Shown here: in pieces, positions 33,580 to 45,133 of the stretch | How positions within the stretch are numbered: the stretch's first letter is position 1 | Layout: each line of letters starts with the position of its first letter | Assembly: GCA_013368315.1 (NCBI GenBank) | Contig: JAACJM010000086.1 | Coordinates: 62,001 to 126,000 of the forward strand | Direction: 5' to 3' | Length of the DNA stretch: 64,000 nt | Source: Tetrapyrgos nigripes | Lineage: Eukaryota; Basidiomycota; Agaricomycetes; Agaricales; Campanellaceae | Notes under the pieces: model-generated | Databases searched by the model: none | Told to the model about the DNA's origin: nothing | The model's input: the letters and a program-made list of their open reading frames with translations, nothing else | Program-made: the position numbers and the translations under genes

Positions 33580-35213
33580 ATGTTCTTTTAAGGGAATAAG
33601 AGGACTAGGGTGAGCCCTGAACTGCTAGTTAATACCTAGTGGGACTAAGAAAACAATGGTACAATAATATTAAGTGCTCATTCTAAGTACTATGATAGAT
33701 ATGTACAAGTTGGGAGTTATAATAGCAGACCCACCAAATGATAAAGATAGTCTATAAAGGCTTTCGAATCCTATTATAATGACTAGAACTGCTAGCGTGA
33801 TCCAAAGGGACAGTGAAATGTGAGGTAGCCCCTATTTGCAGGCATAGGAACACGTAAGCAACACAATCCTTGGCTGAAAGGTCGCTTGGAGAAGACAGCG
33901 CTAAGATTGGACATGTGGACAATCACGCTAGGTCTAGATCTATGTATCGGTAAATCCCGTAGTACTAAAACAGCTTCGAGGGAATCTTAAGTATCTGTAA
34001 AAGGTACATGTGGACAAAAGTAGGACAAAGCATATATGTACAGGATCCCAGAGAGTTCAGCTATCCATTGGTACAGAGGGGATAGTGGAGATATGAGGGA
34101 CAGAAGTGCTAAGTTGCAGTACATCCGAATGATTGGAATACAACCAAAACGGGTAACGTTTTTCCAGATAAGGATAAATCCATCAGTAATCGTCTAGCTA
34201 GGCGTTGAAAGCATTGAGGAAGGAATAAGTATGCAAACAAGACTGCAGAAGAGCTGGACTTGTATGTAGGACTCAGTAGTAGACTGCTGGCAATACATAG
34301 AATGTGAATAAAGCAAGATCGGAGAAAAGGGAAAGGAAAACTGAACGGAATAAAGAAACTATGAGAAAACCCTATGCCCCTAGCGTAAGGACGCATATGA
34401 AGGACCTAGCAGTCATAAGTGGAGTGTTCTGAGTCATAGATGCAATGCTCGCTAACCAGGACAGTACACGAAAACACCAGACAGCTTACAAAGGGAACTG
34501 AAGAAAGTTCCTATGAATATTTAGATAATATTGAACAGTTTCTGTATACCCTAATAAGCAAGTCTTTACTTACGAGGAAATAGGTAGAACTCACTAGCAG
34601 ACTTTTTGATTTGTTTTATATTTTCTCTACGTACCTTTTAGCGGACCTCGAAAAGAAATAGGTAACTGTATAGTTGTAGCTGCAAGTAGTATAAAAGGAC
34701 CAGATATTACAAGTAGCTACCCAAGCCACATACTGTAGAGTATTAGATCTCGCTAGCAATAGTAGAACGAAGAAGGAACCCCTTTTTATTTAATACGATA
34801 CGAGGACGTGAAACACAGACTAAAGCTTCTAAACAACCTTAACTGCACTCGCTATGAGTATAAACATTGTGTTGGAGATAATAGAGTTTTAAAATTGAGC
34901 ATCTTTGGGGTTATAACTGTGATCTTTGTGTTGACCTTCTGGTCTATTAAGTGTTGATTTTAAGGCAACTGTGGCCTACAAGTGTTTGATTTTTGGGACT
35001 TGTTGATCCCCTTGGTGTTAAACTTGTGTTTATTGTGTCGCGCGCTAAGCGCTAACTTCATTGAAAAACCCTGATCAAAAGTACTTATAGTACAAGTAAA
35101 CTGGGAGTTTGAGTACTCTGACTACTCGGAACACTCGTCTCATTTACATTTGTATACGGTTTTGTGTTTGGGTGCAGTTCCTAGCGCTTAATTACAAAAA
35201 CCACCTATTAACA
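33580..35213 (-). mobile_element. LTR-like repeat, minus orientation, inserted in gag
   Basis: Read on the minus strand, it begins TGTTAATAGGTGG at 35213 and is related along its length to the plus-strand repeat at 29081-30726, sharing GTGTTCCGAGTAGTCAGAGT, CTTTTATACTACT, GCTAAAAGGTAC and AGCAGTTCAGGGCTCACCCTAGTCC. It interrupts the gag reading between FKFD and PSMYTAILYG. The lower boundary, around 33580-33595, is blurred and no target duplication was found. The two copies are clearly diverged, so they are separate insertions rather than the paired ends of one element. Confidence 0.6.
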
Positions 35214-36126
35214 TGTGGACATCGAACTTGAAACCCTGGGTCCTTTCTTCATGCAACCTCTTCTCCCTTCCTTTCCAGTAAGAGTAGAGTGCACCGTTGT
35301 CAGGGTTCTTGAAGGTAGCGTGGTGGTATATGAAGATAGCATGCTGACCTTCAGCCTTCCTCAGATCCCAATCAACGACAAACTTGATGCAATTCTCCAT
35401 GGCCTCCAGATACTTGAGGAAGGTTTCCCAACCTTCAAAGTCATTGTCCTTGATATCTAAAGCCTTGGAAATAGCCATGATGTCCCAGATCTTCAGCTTC
35501 TCTGTCTTCTTCTCCTTGTCAAGGTAAACCATCTTGGGTGTGATAGATGTGGTGGTAGCATGTAAAATGTGAATATGTTTTGTCCTGAAAATCCCTAAAG
35601 GTATATGATCAAAGTTGGCAACGATAAAGAGTTCTTTGGGAAACTTGACATTGATGAATGCATCAAGGACCCTAGGAACCTCCTCTATATCCCTGGCCAC
35701 CATCAAATTCTTTGTTGTCTCATTGTCTGTCTTCTCCTTTGACCTCCTCTCAGTAGCTCTTGTTTCCAACATCCATCTGTGCCATCTGTCCAGGAGGTCA
35801 TTCTTGACATGGTCGAAAAGCTCAGGGTTATCCTTGATCTTGACATATTCATCATCTGGAACAGACCATAGAGAGGCCATGTCTGAAATTGTCTCGCCTT
35901 TGTTCAGAATGAGAGTGTCATTAGTGACCAAGAATCTCTTCTCTCTCTTCTCCATGTTTTTGTTGTTGGTTTTCTTGTTCAATTTGATGACACTGTTGAC
36001 CAGAAGTTTTTTGACTGCTACACAGGCTGCCAGGTTCTTGTGCGTTATCCGTTTGTCAGTGGGAAAACCTGGTGGTCTAAGCAACGTGTTACATGGGATG
36101 GCAAAGGGGCCAGAAGTAGTCGACAT
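35214..36126 (-). pseudogene. Gag N-terminal segment, DIRS-like element
   Basis: An ATG at 36124-36126 opens about 300 codons of Lys/Asp-rich protein without introns. Recognisable gag-like pieces are PDDEYVKIKDNPELFDHVKNDL, HIPLGIFRTKHIHILHATTT, LKIWDIMAISKALDI, WETFLKYLEAMENCIKFVVDW and the terminal pattern W-x-x-R-E-x-R-L-H-E-E-R followed by GFKFD. I infer gag from its position upstream of the knuckle segment and RT and from resemblance to gag ORFs of agaricomycete DIRS-like elements. The natural protein continues at 33566; here the frame runs a few codons into the LTR-like insertion before a stop at 35188. Confidence 0.65.
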
Positions 36127-36463
36127 AATGGGAATGGAATTGCAAAGTGTTAGATAACAATGGGACGATAGATGTGAAATCTATCAGTACTGCAGTAGAA
36201 ACAAATTCTACTTGCAAAGTGTCGAAATAAAATTCAAGCACAGATGAGGAAGTGTGAAAGACTTCTATTCTTGCAGGGAGTGTTGTCAACTGTTGGGAAG
36301 AAAAGCGCAAAAAAGCTTGAGAGCCTTTCAGTGTTGTTGACTGTCAAGGAGAGAAATGACACGTTGGTCAATGCAAACATTGGCATAACATGTCAGTGTG
36401 ACAGTCACAATGCTCTGCTAGCTTATCCTAAGATAAGCCCTTGTTCCTTGAACTTATCACAGA

Positions 36464-38610
36464 CTTTGGATAAGTGCTGGAGCTTCAGTCAAACCCCCAA
36501 CTGCCAGTAATTTACTACCTAAGTTTGAACCCATTTTCATTACAAAAGCAGATATCAATATTCCTGAATTCTACATTGCAGAGAGTAAGTCTGCACTCAA
36601 TGAACCTACACTCATTGCTTATGGGTTTTCTTCTTTCTTTTTTTGATCTCATTGTTTAGGGGTACTGTCACTCAGGTTGTGGGCTGTGTGGGGCAAATCC
36701 AAGAAAATTGCTGTCATTCTTGCTGGAGGACTGATTCTTGGATGTCACGAGCTCGAGCCCAACATCTCTCTCTGAGCTCTATAAGCTCTGCCGATAAGGA
36801 GGAATGAACACTATCAGGGCCTAGGTAGAGTCCAAATCCAGACAATGACAAAGGCAAGAGTGAGTGACTCTTACTCACAAACCCAAGCCAATGCCTACAA
36901 GACCAAAGCCAAGCTGCAAGCAGATCAACCCACATGCCTGTACAGCAACTGGAGACGACAGCAAGGATCAATGACCAAGGAGAATCCCTGAGAGAGTATT
37001 GAGACAAGAACATCATGTACCAGTGTAGTACACACTCGAAGTGAAGCACAAAGAGGATCAAGGCTTCACAAGATAAGATGAGGATCAAGAAAGGTAAATT
37101 CTTAGGAAATTGAAATACAAGGGGCCAACTACTTATACTACCTAGCCAAACCCCTGTACCTAACTCCTAAGGATAGCTGTACAACTGTGACGACTCCTAA
37201 GCCTACTCCTGAACCATAAATAAGTGTACCTTAATTAAGAGCTTAATTAAGGGTTGATCAAATAATAGAAATGTGAAATCAAGTGTGAAACAGTAATAGA
37301 AAGTGAACATGATCAAGAAAATCATATGTGAAACTGTGGTGCAATCAAGGGGCAAAGAATAAGGAATAAAGAAGATATAATGATTGAAAAACCCTTGGAG
37401 GGTTTTTGAATGAAAAGGAAATGTGGTACAAGTCAAGAAGGATCCTGCATGACACTTGTGAAGGGAATAAAGATCAATAACACTCTGAGGGTGATCAGGT
37501 GAACAGAAGATGACCAGAGGAATAATAGATCTGATAGAATGAAGTGCAGCAAGAGAGTGTTTGAATAGAGTGAAGGATTGAACAAAGGATCAGATGTGAA
37601 TGTAGAAAGAAATAATGAAGAAGTAACAGAGAAATGAATGAAGCAATGAAGGGATTGTATGCAGCTGTAAGTCATGATAGAACATATCCATGATGAGTGA
37701 GAATCCCTCTGAGGGATTTTGGATAGGTCAAGGGACTGTTCATGACATTGGACCAATTATTGGAAGCTATCTTTTTTCAAAGATAGGATATCTGAGCAAT
37801 AAACCTGGTGTGATACTTCATTCACTTCAAGATTTGAAGCTCAGTGCTTTCAGATTTGACTATGACTCAACTGGATTTTGCCCATCATTTCTTGCAGGGA
37901 ATGACACTTTGGTGTTTATGTTTGTATATTTACTAGTTTTTGAAGTTGGTGAGCAGTAAAATCATAGTGCTTGATTCCAATTTAATCTGATCACTATAAT
38001 AGTCATTTTTGTGCTGGCAACCTGGAAAGCTTTGCAAATGTATCCATCATAGTTTTGTAAGCAAGGCTCTGAGCAATGCTGCTGATTAGGCTCATTTGGG
38101 TTGCCACAGGGGACAGAGAATATCAGAACTTCCAGATTTGTGGCTACATTTCTCAGAGATGGTAATTATTTTTACCTAGGTAAATCTCACAGTTATTTCT
38201 GACTACAGCCTTTCTACAAAACATAGGTCTGATGTATAATGTGGTCATTATTGGTAAGTATTCAAGAGAACTTCTCCTTACTGATGGATCCTAATGTTCA
38301 CCTTGGTTTGACTCAACAGGAAGTACATGTATAAATATTGCAGTGAGGATACCAGCACCCAAATATGAGAATATGAGTCTTTCGTAGGTGTTGCCATTTG
38401 ACTGTCCGAGAAAAACTGAACCCTGAAACTATGATTTCCTTCAGTTTTCAGCTACTCATGCATTCAATTGGGACCTCTTATATGTTGTTGAATCTTCAGA
38501 AAGAAGCAGAAGTTTTTGTACCTTCCTCTGCATCTCAGCTAGAGACTTTGAGATTTGCAGCAGTTCATTCAGTCAGTTTGGCTGAGTCTGGCAATCTGAA
38601 TGCATGAAAA
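36464..38610 (+). pseudogene. DUF6533 gene, right (C-terminal) half, interrupted by a solo LTR
   Basis: From CTTTGGATAAG onward this follows the inverted intact copy from about 43930 down to 42762, including exon reading LNEP.LIAYGF, RLWAVWGKSKK and the end SVSLAESGNLNA. A 1,005-bp solo LTR at 36743-37747 interrupts it within the helix that reads LAGGLVLGPILAI in the intact copy. After the LTR come KIGYLSNKPGV and LKLSAFRF. The C-terminal exon (38398-38607) keeps an open frame (TVREKLNPETMISFSFQLL). With the N-terminal half 9.5 kb away and an LTR inside, it cannot be expressed as a normal protein. Confidence 0.75.
36743..37747 (+). mobile_element. Solo LTR with TTGGA target duplication
   Basis: A 1,005-bp segment begins TGTCACGAGC and ends GTTCATGACA, so it has TG..CA ends and a 5-bp terminal inverted repeat (TGTCA/TGACA). 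It is bracketed by TTGGA at 36738-36742 and again at 37748-37752. The paralogous empty site in the inverted copy (around 43651) has the uninterrupted sequence. There is no internal coding region, so this is a solo LTR left by recombination. The superfamily cannot be set from the LTR alone. Confidence 0.9.
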
Positions 38611-39046
38611 TATTTGTTGATTTTAAATATGTTACTGTCTTTACTGATACGTAGTTACTTATGACATGCATGGCAGGGGCTGGTCTTCCTCAAGAAATAG
38701 TTATGTATGGCGACTATACATCTACTGTTAAGTACTACTTACTTATTATGTGGTTATGATAAGGTAACTTGGAGGCAGCCAATATTTTCAAACTTCACAA
38801 TGTTTTTTGTTCCATGGTGCAAAGCCAAAATCAAGCCAAAACTTGAAGCTGTTCTCCATGGAAAGCACCCACCTCTGTGTGACCAAAATCCTTCAACTAG
38901 TATTAATAAAAATATTCCCACTATATGTAAGGGGACAGTTTCCTTTTTCTTTCTCTTCTCCTTTAGGACTTGTTTGTTTTTGTTTCATCCAGACTTCATT
39001 GACTTGTTTATCCCTGTTTCATTGTTTCATCATCCATCATTTATCC

Positions 39047-42000
39047 ATCAGACAAAACTGCACTCTGCTATAATCCCATTATGGGGATTTTAAAGTAGCA
39101 AAACAGTTGTGATAGTCTAGAATGTACTTATAATGTGGCTGGCCAGACTAAAGAGTCATTATCATGAAACAAAACAATTTGAGACAATATAATGCCACTA
39201 TAATATGGGAGCCTCTTATAATATGATTATAATACCAATTGTAATCCTGTTATAACATCAGGGATCTTATAATACCACTATAATAGGGCTGTAACCACAT
39301 TATAAACCTCATAATAGTGCTCAGAATTGGTACCTCCTTATCACTTATATGATAATAGTGGTGATAATGTCTGAAACCTTTTTGATAGTTGTAAGGACAT
39401 TATATTGGGTATAACCATTGTGCACTTTAGAATTGCACTATAAAACTGTGCCAATCCAAAGGAATGATTTAATGGAGCAGAACTACTGATATATAATACA
39501 GAAGTCAATCAAGACACTAAAGAGTGTAAAAGGATAACATATAAGAATGGAATACAGATGTCACTTTCAGCCTGCCTCTGGCAGCTACTAAAGTGCAGCG
39601 ATCAACAGCTCCTCAAAGCCAGGCTGGTCACGAGCCTACTAATCAGTAGCTTGGGTGCAAAATGATGAGTAGTTGTAAAACTGATGTATAAAGGTATCTA
39701 CTCCCACTATACAAAATCCTCTTATAGGAAGCACTAATGAAGGTCCATTGAGTGCAGTGCTGATGCTCCCAATGCTGCTGAGACCACTCAAATCCATCAA
39801 ACCTACAATTCGGGCATTTATAAAGAACACGTTACTAGTGTTGAAGCCTAGTCCATTACAACCCAGGCTCACATTAGTCCTCCTAGAGTGATGTAGCAAT
39901 GAGTTAACAGAACTGAGCAAAAAGAAAAGAAAAGACAAGAGAGTTGTGTAGGCGTTGAAGAGAAGAAGTGGAAAAACATACAAGGAAAAGAAAACAGAAA
40001 CACATAGTAGATGGGCCCACCCATTATAAGCAAAGGTTGTCGTAGGAGGATGTGAAAGGCTAATTTCCATGATGCCACTGCTTGGAGGCATTAAACCACA
40101 ATACAAATCAAAGAAACATACAGAAACACACACCTGAGGACACAATGCTGTGCAAAAGCTAGTTTAAATACACCCATGCAGTTCCATCCAATATCCATCA
40201 TTTCTGCAGCAGTTCACGAGTTGCAGCTGACCTTCCCTCTTTTCACCAATTACTGGAGTACTTGTGCCACCAATGGTTCATCAGCATCTTCCGTATATCT
40301 TCGAAATCCATGCTTGGTCTCCTGACAAAGGGTTTTATAAGCTTTGGAGGAAGACAATGTGGATTTGATGATGGGTGCTTGACACAGACAGTAACAATAG
40401 ATTGTAGGTGAAATAGGAGATGCATATTAGACAGGATATATGTCAAAACATCAGTACACCGTGTCAAAAATGAAAAGAAGATGGTGGATGAACCAGTATA
40501 TTCAGGAACCAACTGCTCAACTGTATCACTCTGCTACTTGTAGTCCGGGCTGTACTCTCAACAATACTCAATGTGAGCCAAAGCCATGTATTTAAGCTGA
40601 CTTTTGTCACCTATACGACCAAGGAAAGTAATGAGATTACAGGTGATGAGAGAGATGATTGGCTTGGCAATGTGCACTGTGGAAAGAGGTGTTACGAATT
40701 CAGCCAGTTGAAGAGGTGCATTTGAAGAGGTGAGCACGGGCAAGGCAAGCTAAAAAAGCAGGTATTGGAGACAACATGATGTGCAAACAGTCAGTGGAAT
40801 AGAAGGTAAATGATGAGAGGTACAACACAGCTGAGCATGCTTCAATCAATGCAACATGCATGTTACTACGTGTTGCATACTCACCTCACTTGTTTTCCTC
40901 ATTCCAAACAAGAATAATGAACAACCTCTTCTTATCCAACAGCCCATCATTCCACCATGCATTTGCAACCTGACATACTTGTATTGGAAGGACCATAAGG
41001 CATGCGTCCAAGCAAAATTGTTGAGAGTATTGCCCAGGACATCAAGGATGAAAGATGTGCTTGAAGACAGAAGGGAAGTGGTTGTAGTTTGAGATCATGC
41101 ATTGTCCATCAGCGCTGCCACTGGGAACAGAATGTTCCATGGAATTGAAAGTAAGACGTAAGACTGATCAAACAAGAAAGTCACAGTACCCAACTGGTAG
41201 TAGTAGTACTCTGGTATTGTAGCCTGATATTCGGGTATTCGTGCCATTTCGTGGACTGTTTCAGAACCAGAGAAACACAGCAGCTTGCATGAGGAAAGCA
41301 AAATTACCCAATTGTGTAATCCTCTATGCACTTCCCCGTTATGGACAGGTGATGATGATGATGTCACCACACATCATCTTCCCTTATTTGGTAAGAGGCA
41401 TGCTCGATCTGTGCCCTCTGAAATCTCAGCCATCCCCACCTGGAGGGTATATAAGGCCTGGGGTTTTTACTCAACTCTTCATTCCTTCCCCTCCTCTCAA
41501 CTCCTCCCTCCTTTAATGTTAACTGTGACTTCTCCTCTGTTTATTTACACATCAGGGCACCACCCATTAAGCTCACAACACCTTGACTGTGGCTGCTCCC
41601 TCTGTTTATTTACACATCGGCAATGCCAAACATGTAGACATAGTGAAAGTCTGTCAGATAGGGGTCCAGTAGTGATATTTGGTATGTCCTTCTGGTCACA
41701 TCTCACAATCACTCATGCTATTTTCCTTGACAGTCACCATGGAGGCATAGATAGGTGCTTTTGTGGCACAGTTTAGTCTGTTGTTGTGTATGAGGTCCTG
41801 GAAATATGTAGAATCGTATTGTTCCCTTGTATGCTTGTATGCTGTAGTTTACTTGCTTTTAATTTGATTGTTTATTGTGAATTCATTGCCCTTGATTTAT
41901 GATATGAAAACTATGTAGTCAACACTTGAATGCTCCACGTTGAACTATTTGAGCCTTCTATTAGCTTGCATCATTGTAAATGATCTTTAGGTATATTGCC

Positions 42001-42373
42001 TGTGTAACCCCATGAGCATGGCCTGATAATGCTCTCAATAATCACACTCCTTGAAACTATTCTGACCCATTGCAACATGGTTATAACCACTAGTATAGTT
42101 CTAGTATCTAGCACTATTCCCTATGTTATAAAGCTCATAATCAGATTATAATACCATTATAATATTCAGACTAATTTCAGAGCACACAATCATTTCAGGC
42201 TTTATAAACCCCATAATTCAGTTATAATCCTGGGCATAATTCCCAAAGTCCACTATTATCTACATTATAAACTCATTACCAGAAAGCTAGATTGAAGTAA
42301 TCTAGTTATAATATAACATAATTGTTTTAGGGATTATAATGTGATTAGCACAGAGCATAGTTTTGTCTGATGT
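39047..42373. mobile_element. 3.3-kb TIR element with TTATAA-rich subterminal repeats
   Basis: The two ends are inverted copies: CATCAGACAAAACT at 39047 and its complement ending at 42373, with further imperfect matching (CTCTG, TAATC.CATTAT). About 350 bp inside each end is packed with TTATAA/TTATAAT words (39120-39440 and 42050-42350, roughly a dozen on each side). Subterminal arrays of a short word are typical of DNA transposons, where they bind transposase. The interior holds only minus-strand fragments (39639-40145, 40243-40512, 40558-40743, 41095-41370) that I could not assign to a transposase. No target duplication was identified. Confidence 0.5.
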
Positions 42374-42761
42374 CGTTCATCATTTTGATCTCTCATCATT
42401 CCACTTTTCTATTACTTTGTTTCTGCTGTATAGTTTTGTAGATCTTTTCCCAGGCCTTCATACAAGTATATATACCCCTTCCCTGCAGGTGAGTATCCTT
42501 GAGTTTTTCTCTTTGGATCTCCTCCTGCAGGTGCATAGTATGTTAGTCTTGCATCATCTAGTGCTGATTTATATATACTTTGGATCTCCTGCAGTTGTTG
42601 AGTGAGTGCCTCACATGTCAGGAGTCACCCTTACACTATACATAGGTATACTTCTTGACTTCTCAGAGAAAACTACTCCCTGCTGCATGGCATGTAAGTA
42701 CACCCATACTTAAGAAATCATCAGAAAAGACAGTAACATTTTATACAATTAATATGCAGTT

Positions 42762-44462
42762 TCATGCATGCAGATTGCCAGACTCAGCTAAACTGACTGA
42801 GTGAACTACTGCAAATCTCAAAGTCTCCAGCTGAGGTGCAGAAGAAGGTACAGCAACTTCTGCTTCTTTCTGAAGATTCAGCAGCATATGAGAGGTCCCA
42901 AGTGAATGCATGATTAGCTGAAAACTGAAGGAAATCATAGTTTCAGGGTTCAGTTTTTCTTTGACAGTCAACTGGCAACACTTACGAAAGGCCCATATCC
43001 TCATATTTGGGTGCTTGCATCCTCACTGCAATATTTATACATGTACTTGCTGTTGAGTCAAATCAAGATGAATATTAGAATTTAGGATCAAACAGTAAGG
43101 AGAAGTTCTCTTGAACACTCACCAATAATGACCACATTATACACAAGACCTATTTTTTTGTAGAAAGGCTGTAGTCAGAAATAATTGTCAGATTTACCTC
43201 GGTAGAATAATTACCATCCCTGAAAAATGTAGCCACAAATCTGGAAGCTTTGATATCCTCTCTGTTCCCTGTGGCAACCCAGATGAGCCTAATCAGCAGC
43301 ATTGCTCAGAGCTGTCTAGCTTACAAAACTGTGATGGATACATTTGCAAAGCTTTCCAGGTTGTCAGCACAAAAATAACTATTATAGCAATCAGATTAGA
43401 TTGAAATCAAGCACTATGACTTTACTGCTCACCAACTTCAAAAACTAGTAAATATACAAACATAAACACCAAAGTGTCAACACCTGCAAGAAATGATGGG
43501 CAAAACCCAGTTGAGTTATAGATAGTCAGATCTGAAAGCACTGATTAGTATAAAGGAGCAGAGCTTCAAATCTTGAAGTGAATAAAGTATCACACCTGGT
43601 TTATTGCTCAGATATCCTTTTTTTGCAAAGGAGTAGATTGCAAGAATTGGTCCCAGAACCAGTCCTCCAGCTAGAATCATAGCAATTTTCTTGGATTTTC
43701 CCCACACAGCCCACAACCTGAGGGCCAGTACCACTAAACAATGGGATAAAAAGAAAAACCCATAAGCAATGAGTGCAGGTTCATTGAGTGCAGACTTACT
43801 CTCTGCAATGTAGAATTCAGACATATTGATATCTGCTTTTGTAATGAAAATGGGTTCAAACTTGGGTAATAAATTACTGACAGCTGGTGGTTTGACTGAA
43901 GCTCCTGCATTTATCCAAAGGTATGAATCGTGCTCGATCAGCTGGAAAGATAATGATCAGTCATTGTCATTGCTATAGATCACTTTCAGAGCAACTAACT
44001 GTATGACATCCAAGTCATTCCCAGAAGACCAAAATATCGAGTGAAAAGGAAGAGAATTTTCCCCAATTTCAAGTTTGAGGATCTCCACATGAAGTGGAGT
44101 TCAGTTTCTGATATTTGTGTTATTTGTAAACCACGAACAGTGCTTAAATATAATTACCAAATGTAAGAGCATAGTTGTAGATCTGTTATATATGTTCAGT
44201 TGACAAGATTGCATTGTACAAGCTATTCAAGGAATTGAAAAGGAGCTTGCACTTACAATGAGAGTGATACACGCAGCTGAAATACACATATAAGAGACAT
44301 TGTACATCAAGTCAATTATACTGACAGACCTTCAAAATACTAGCAGATTCAATCAGAAAATTAAAATACAAATCGCAACTGGTTTGATTCCAACTCACTG
44401 ATTTGATTTGGGTTGCTTGAAGAGAGGAAATAATATGATCATGGGCTGCACCTGTGGAGCTC
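42762..44462 (-). CDS. DUF6533 multi-pass membrane protein, copy in inverted orientation
   Basis: This has the same family and exon plan as 24380-26218 and is the closest relative of the split gene. Exon 1 (MSSTGAAHDHIISSLQATQI), the micro-exon YFE, the helix exons CITLI and VYNYALTF, and the core ETELHFMWRSSNLKLGKILFLFTRYFGLLGM are all in phase with usable GT..AG sites; the acceptor ATATCAG at the core exon is needed to keep phase. Later exons read LWINAGASVKPPAVSNLLPKF, ALRLWAVWGKSKKIAMILAGG and LGPILAIYSF. The final exon ends SVSLAESGNLHA with a stop at 42762. Some middle junctions (43200-43450) were not resolved, so integrity is likely but not proven. Confidence 0.7.
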
Positions 44463-45133
44463 ATGATGGTAAGATTGAAGGGACAGAATTTTAGGGTGGG
44501 CTGTTTGACTTGCCACTGGTTACAGTACTTATGTACTCCCTCACATCAGCGAAGTTGTCTACCCGGGCCAGCCGCCAGACCTTTCAAATTGACCTCAAAC
44601 AAACCCGTAGTATCATCTTTTGTCGGCAGTCAGTTGAGCCGTCAGCTATACTTATAAGTTATAACAGGCAAGGGGCGCCCGCACTGGACAGCAAAGCAGC
44701 ACACACAGTGAGGAGAGATGGTGGACATATTTAGATGTCACCGCAATTAAGCGCAATTGGGAGCCTGAGATGCCATTCGATCACGTCTGCGACTGGGGAC
44801 TTGCATATACTTAATGTGCTATGAGCGCCCAGGAAGTGCCACTGTGCGTCGAAGGTGTAAACCGCAGCTTAGATCGAAGGGTAACTTCAAACTTTATTTC
44901 TCTGGTACAAAGCCAAAACGTGAAATCGCGGAAAGCAAAAAGTACCGCCCACCGCCGTGTGTGACCGCGAACATCAGAAAAACTGGCCTAGCTCTAGGTA
45001 AGGTACCGGAAAGCTTACTAATCTGAGTCAAATCCCCTGGCGGTGCTTCTTCTAAGTAGTTCGTGTCAGTGCACTCGGAAATGTGCGTACTATATAGATG
45101 CCCACTTCCCCACTTCCCCGTCTTCCTACCACC
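44463..45133. other. Boundary between transposon island and gene space
   Basis: Base composition changes here from the AT-rich island to the roughly 50% GC of ordinary genes. The divergent promoters of the inverted DUF6533 gene and of the 2,006-aa gene must lie in this 670 bp. No repeat or RNA gene is evident. Confidence 0.4.

Larger units (their letters stand above)
26977..36463 (-). mobile_element. DIRS-like tyrosine-recombinase retrotransposon inserted in a DUF6533 gene
   Basis: This 9.5-kb insertion separates two halves of a gene whose uninterrupted homologue lies at 42762-44462. On its minus strand it carries, in order, a gag-like ORF, a second gag segment with CCHC-like knuckles, RT/RNase H and a tyrosine recombinase. 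That gag-RT-RH-YR order and the absence of a DDE integrase define DIRS-like elements. No target-site duplication is visible at the junctions (CACAATTC/CTGCATAAG and ATCACAGA/CTTTGG), as expected for recombinase-mediated insertion. Near both ends the decamer ATAAGCTAGC occurs in inverted orientation. Two LTR-like repeats, 29081-30726 and about 33580-35213, have been inserted later; without them the element would be about 6.2 kb. Stops and frameshifts make this copy inactive. Confidence 0.85.
36464..38690 (+). repeat. Left arm of a large inverted repeat
   Basis: This arm, minus its LTR insertion, is the inverted counterpart of about 42640-43935, and the two arms are nearly identical over about 1.2 kb, including introns and the sequence just past the stop codon (ATGTTACTGTCTTT). 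The spacer is about 4 kb and contains a separate TIR element. An inverted duplication of a gene is inferred; the right arm belongs to the intact gene at 42762-44462. Confidence 0.7.

Noticed and set aside
29081..35213. The two inverted LTR-like repeats as the terminal inverted repeats of the DIRS element
   Set aside because: Gag N-terminus and the recombinase lie outside them and gag is cut by one of them, so they must be separate insertions.
39639..41370. Minus-strand frames inside the TIR element as a transposase gene
   Set aside because: They are short, in different frames, and show no DDE/D-type motif or other domain that could be named.
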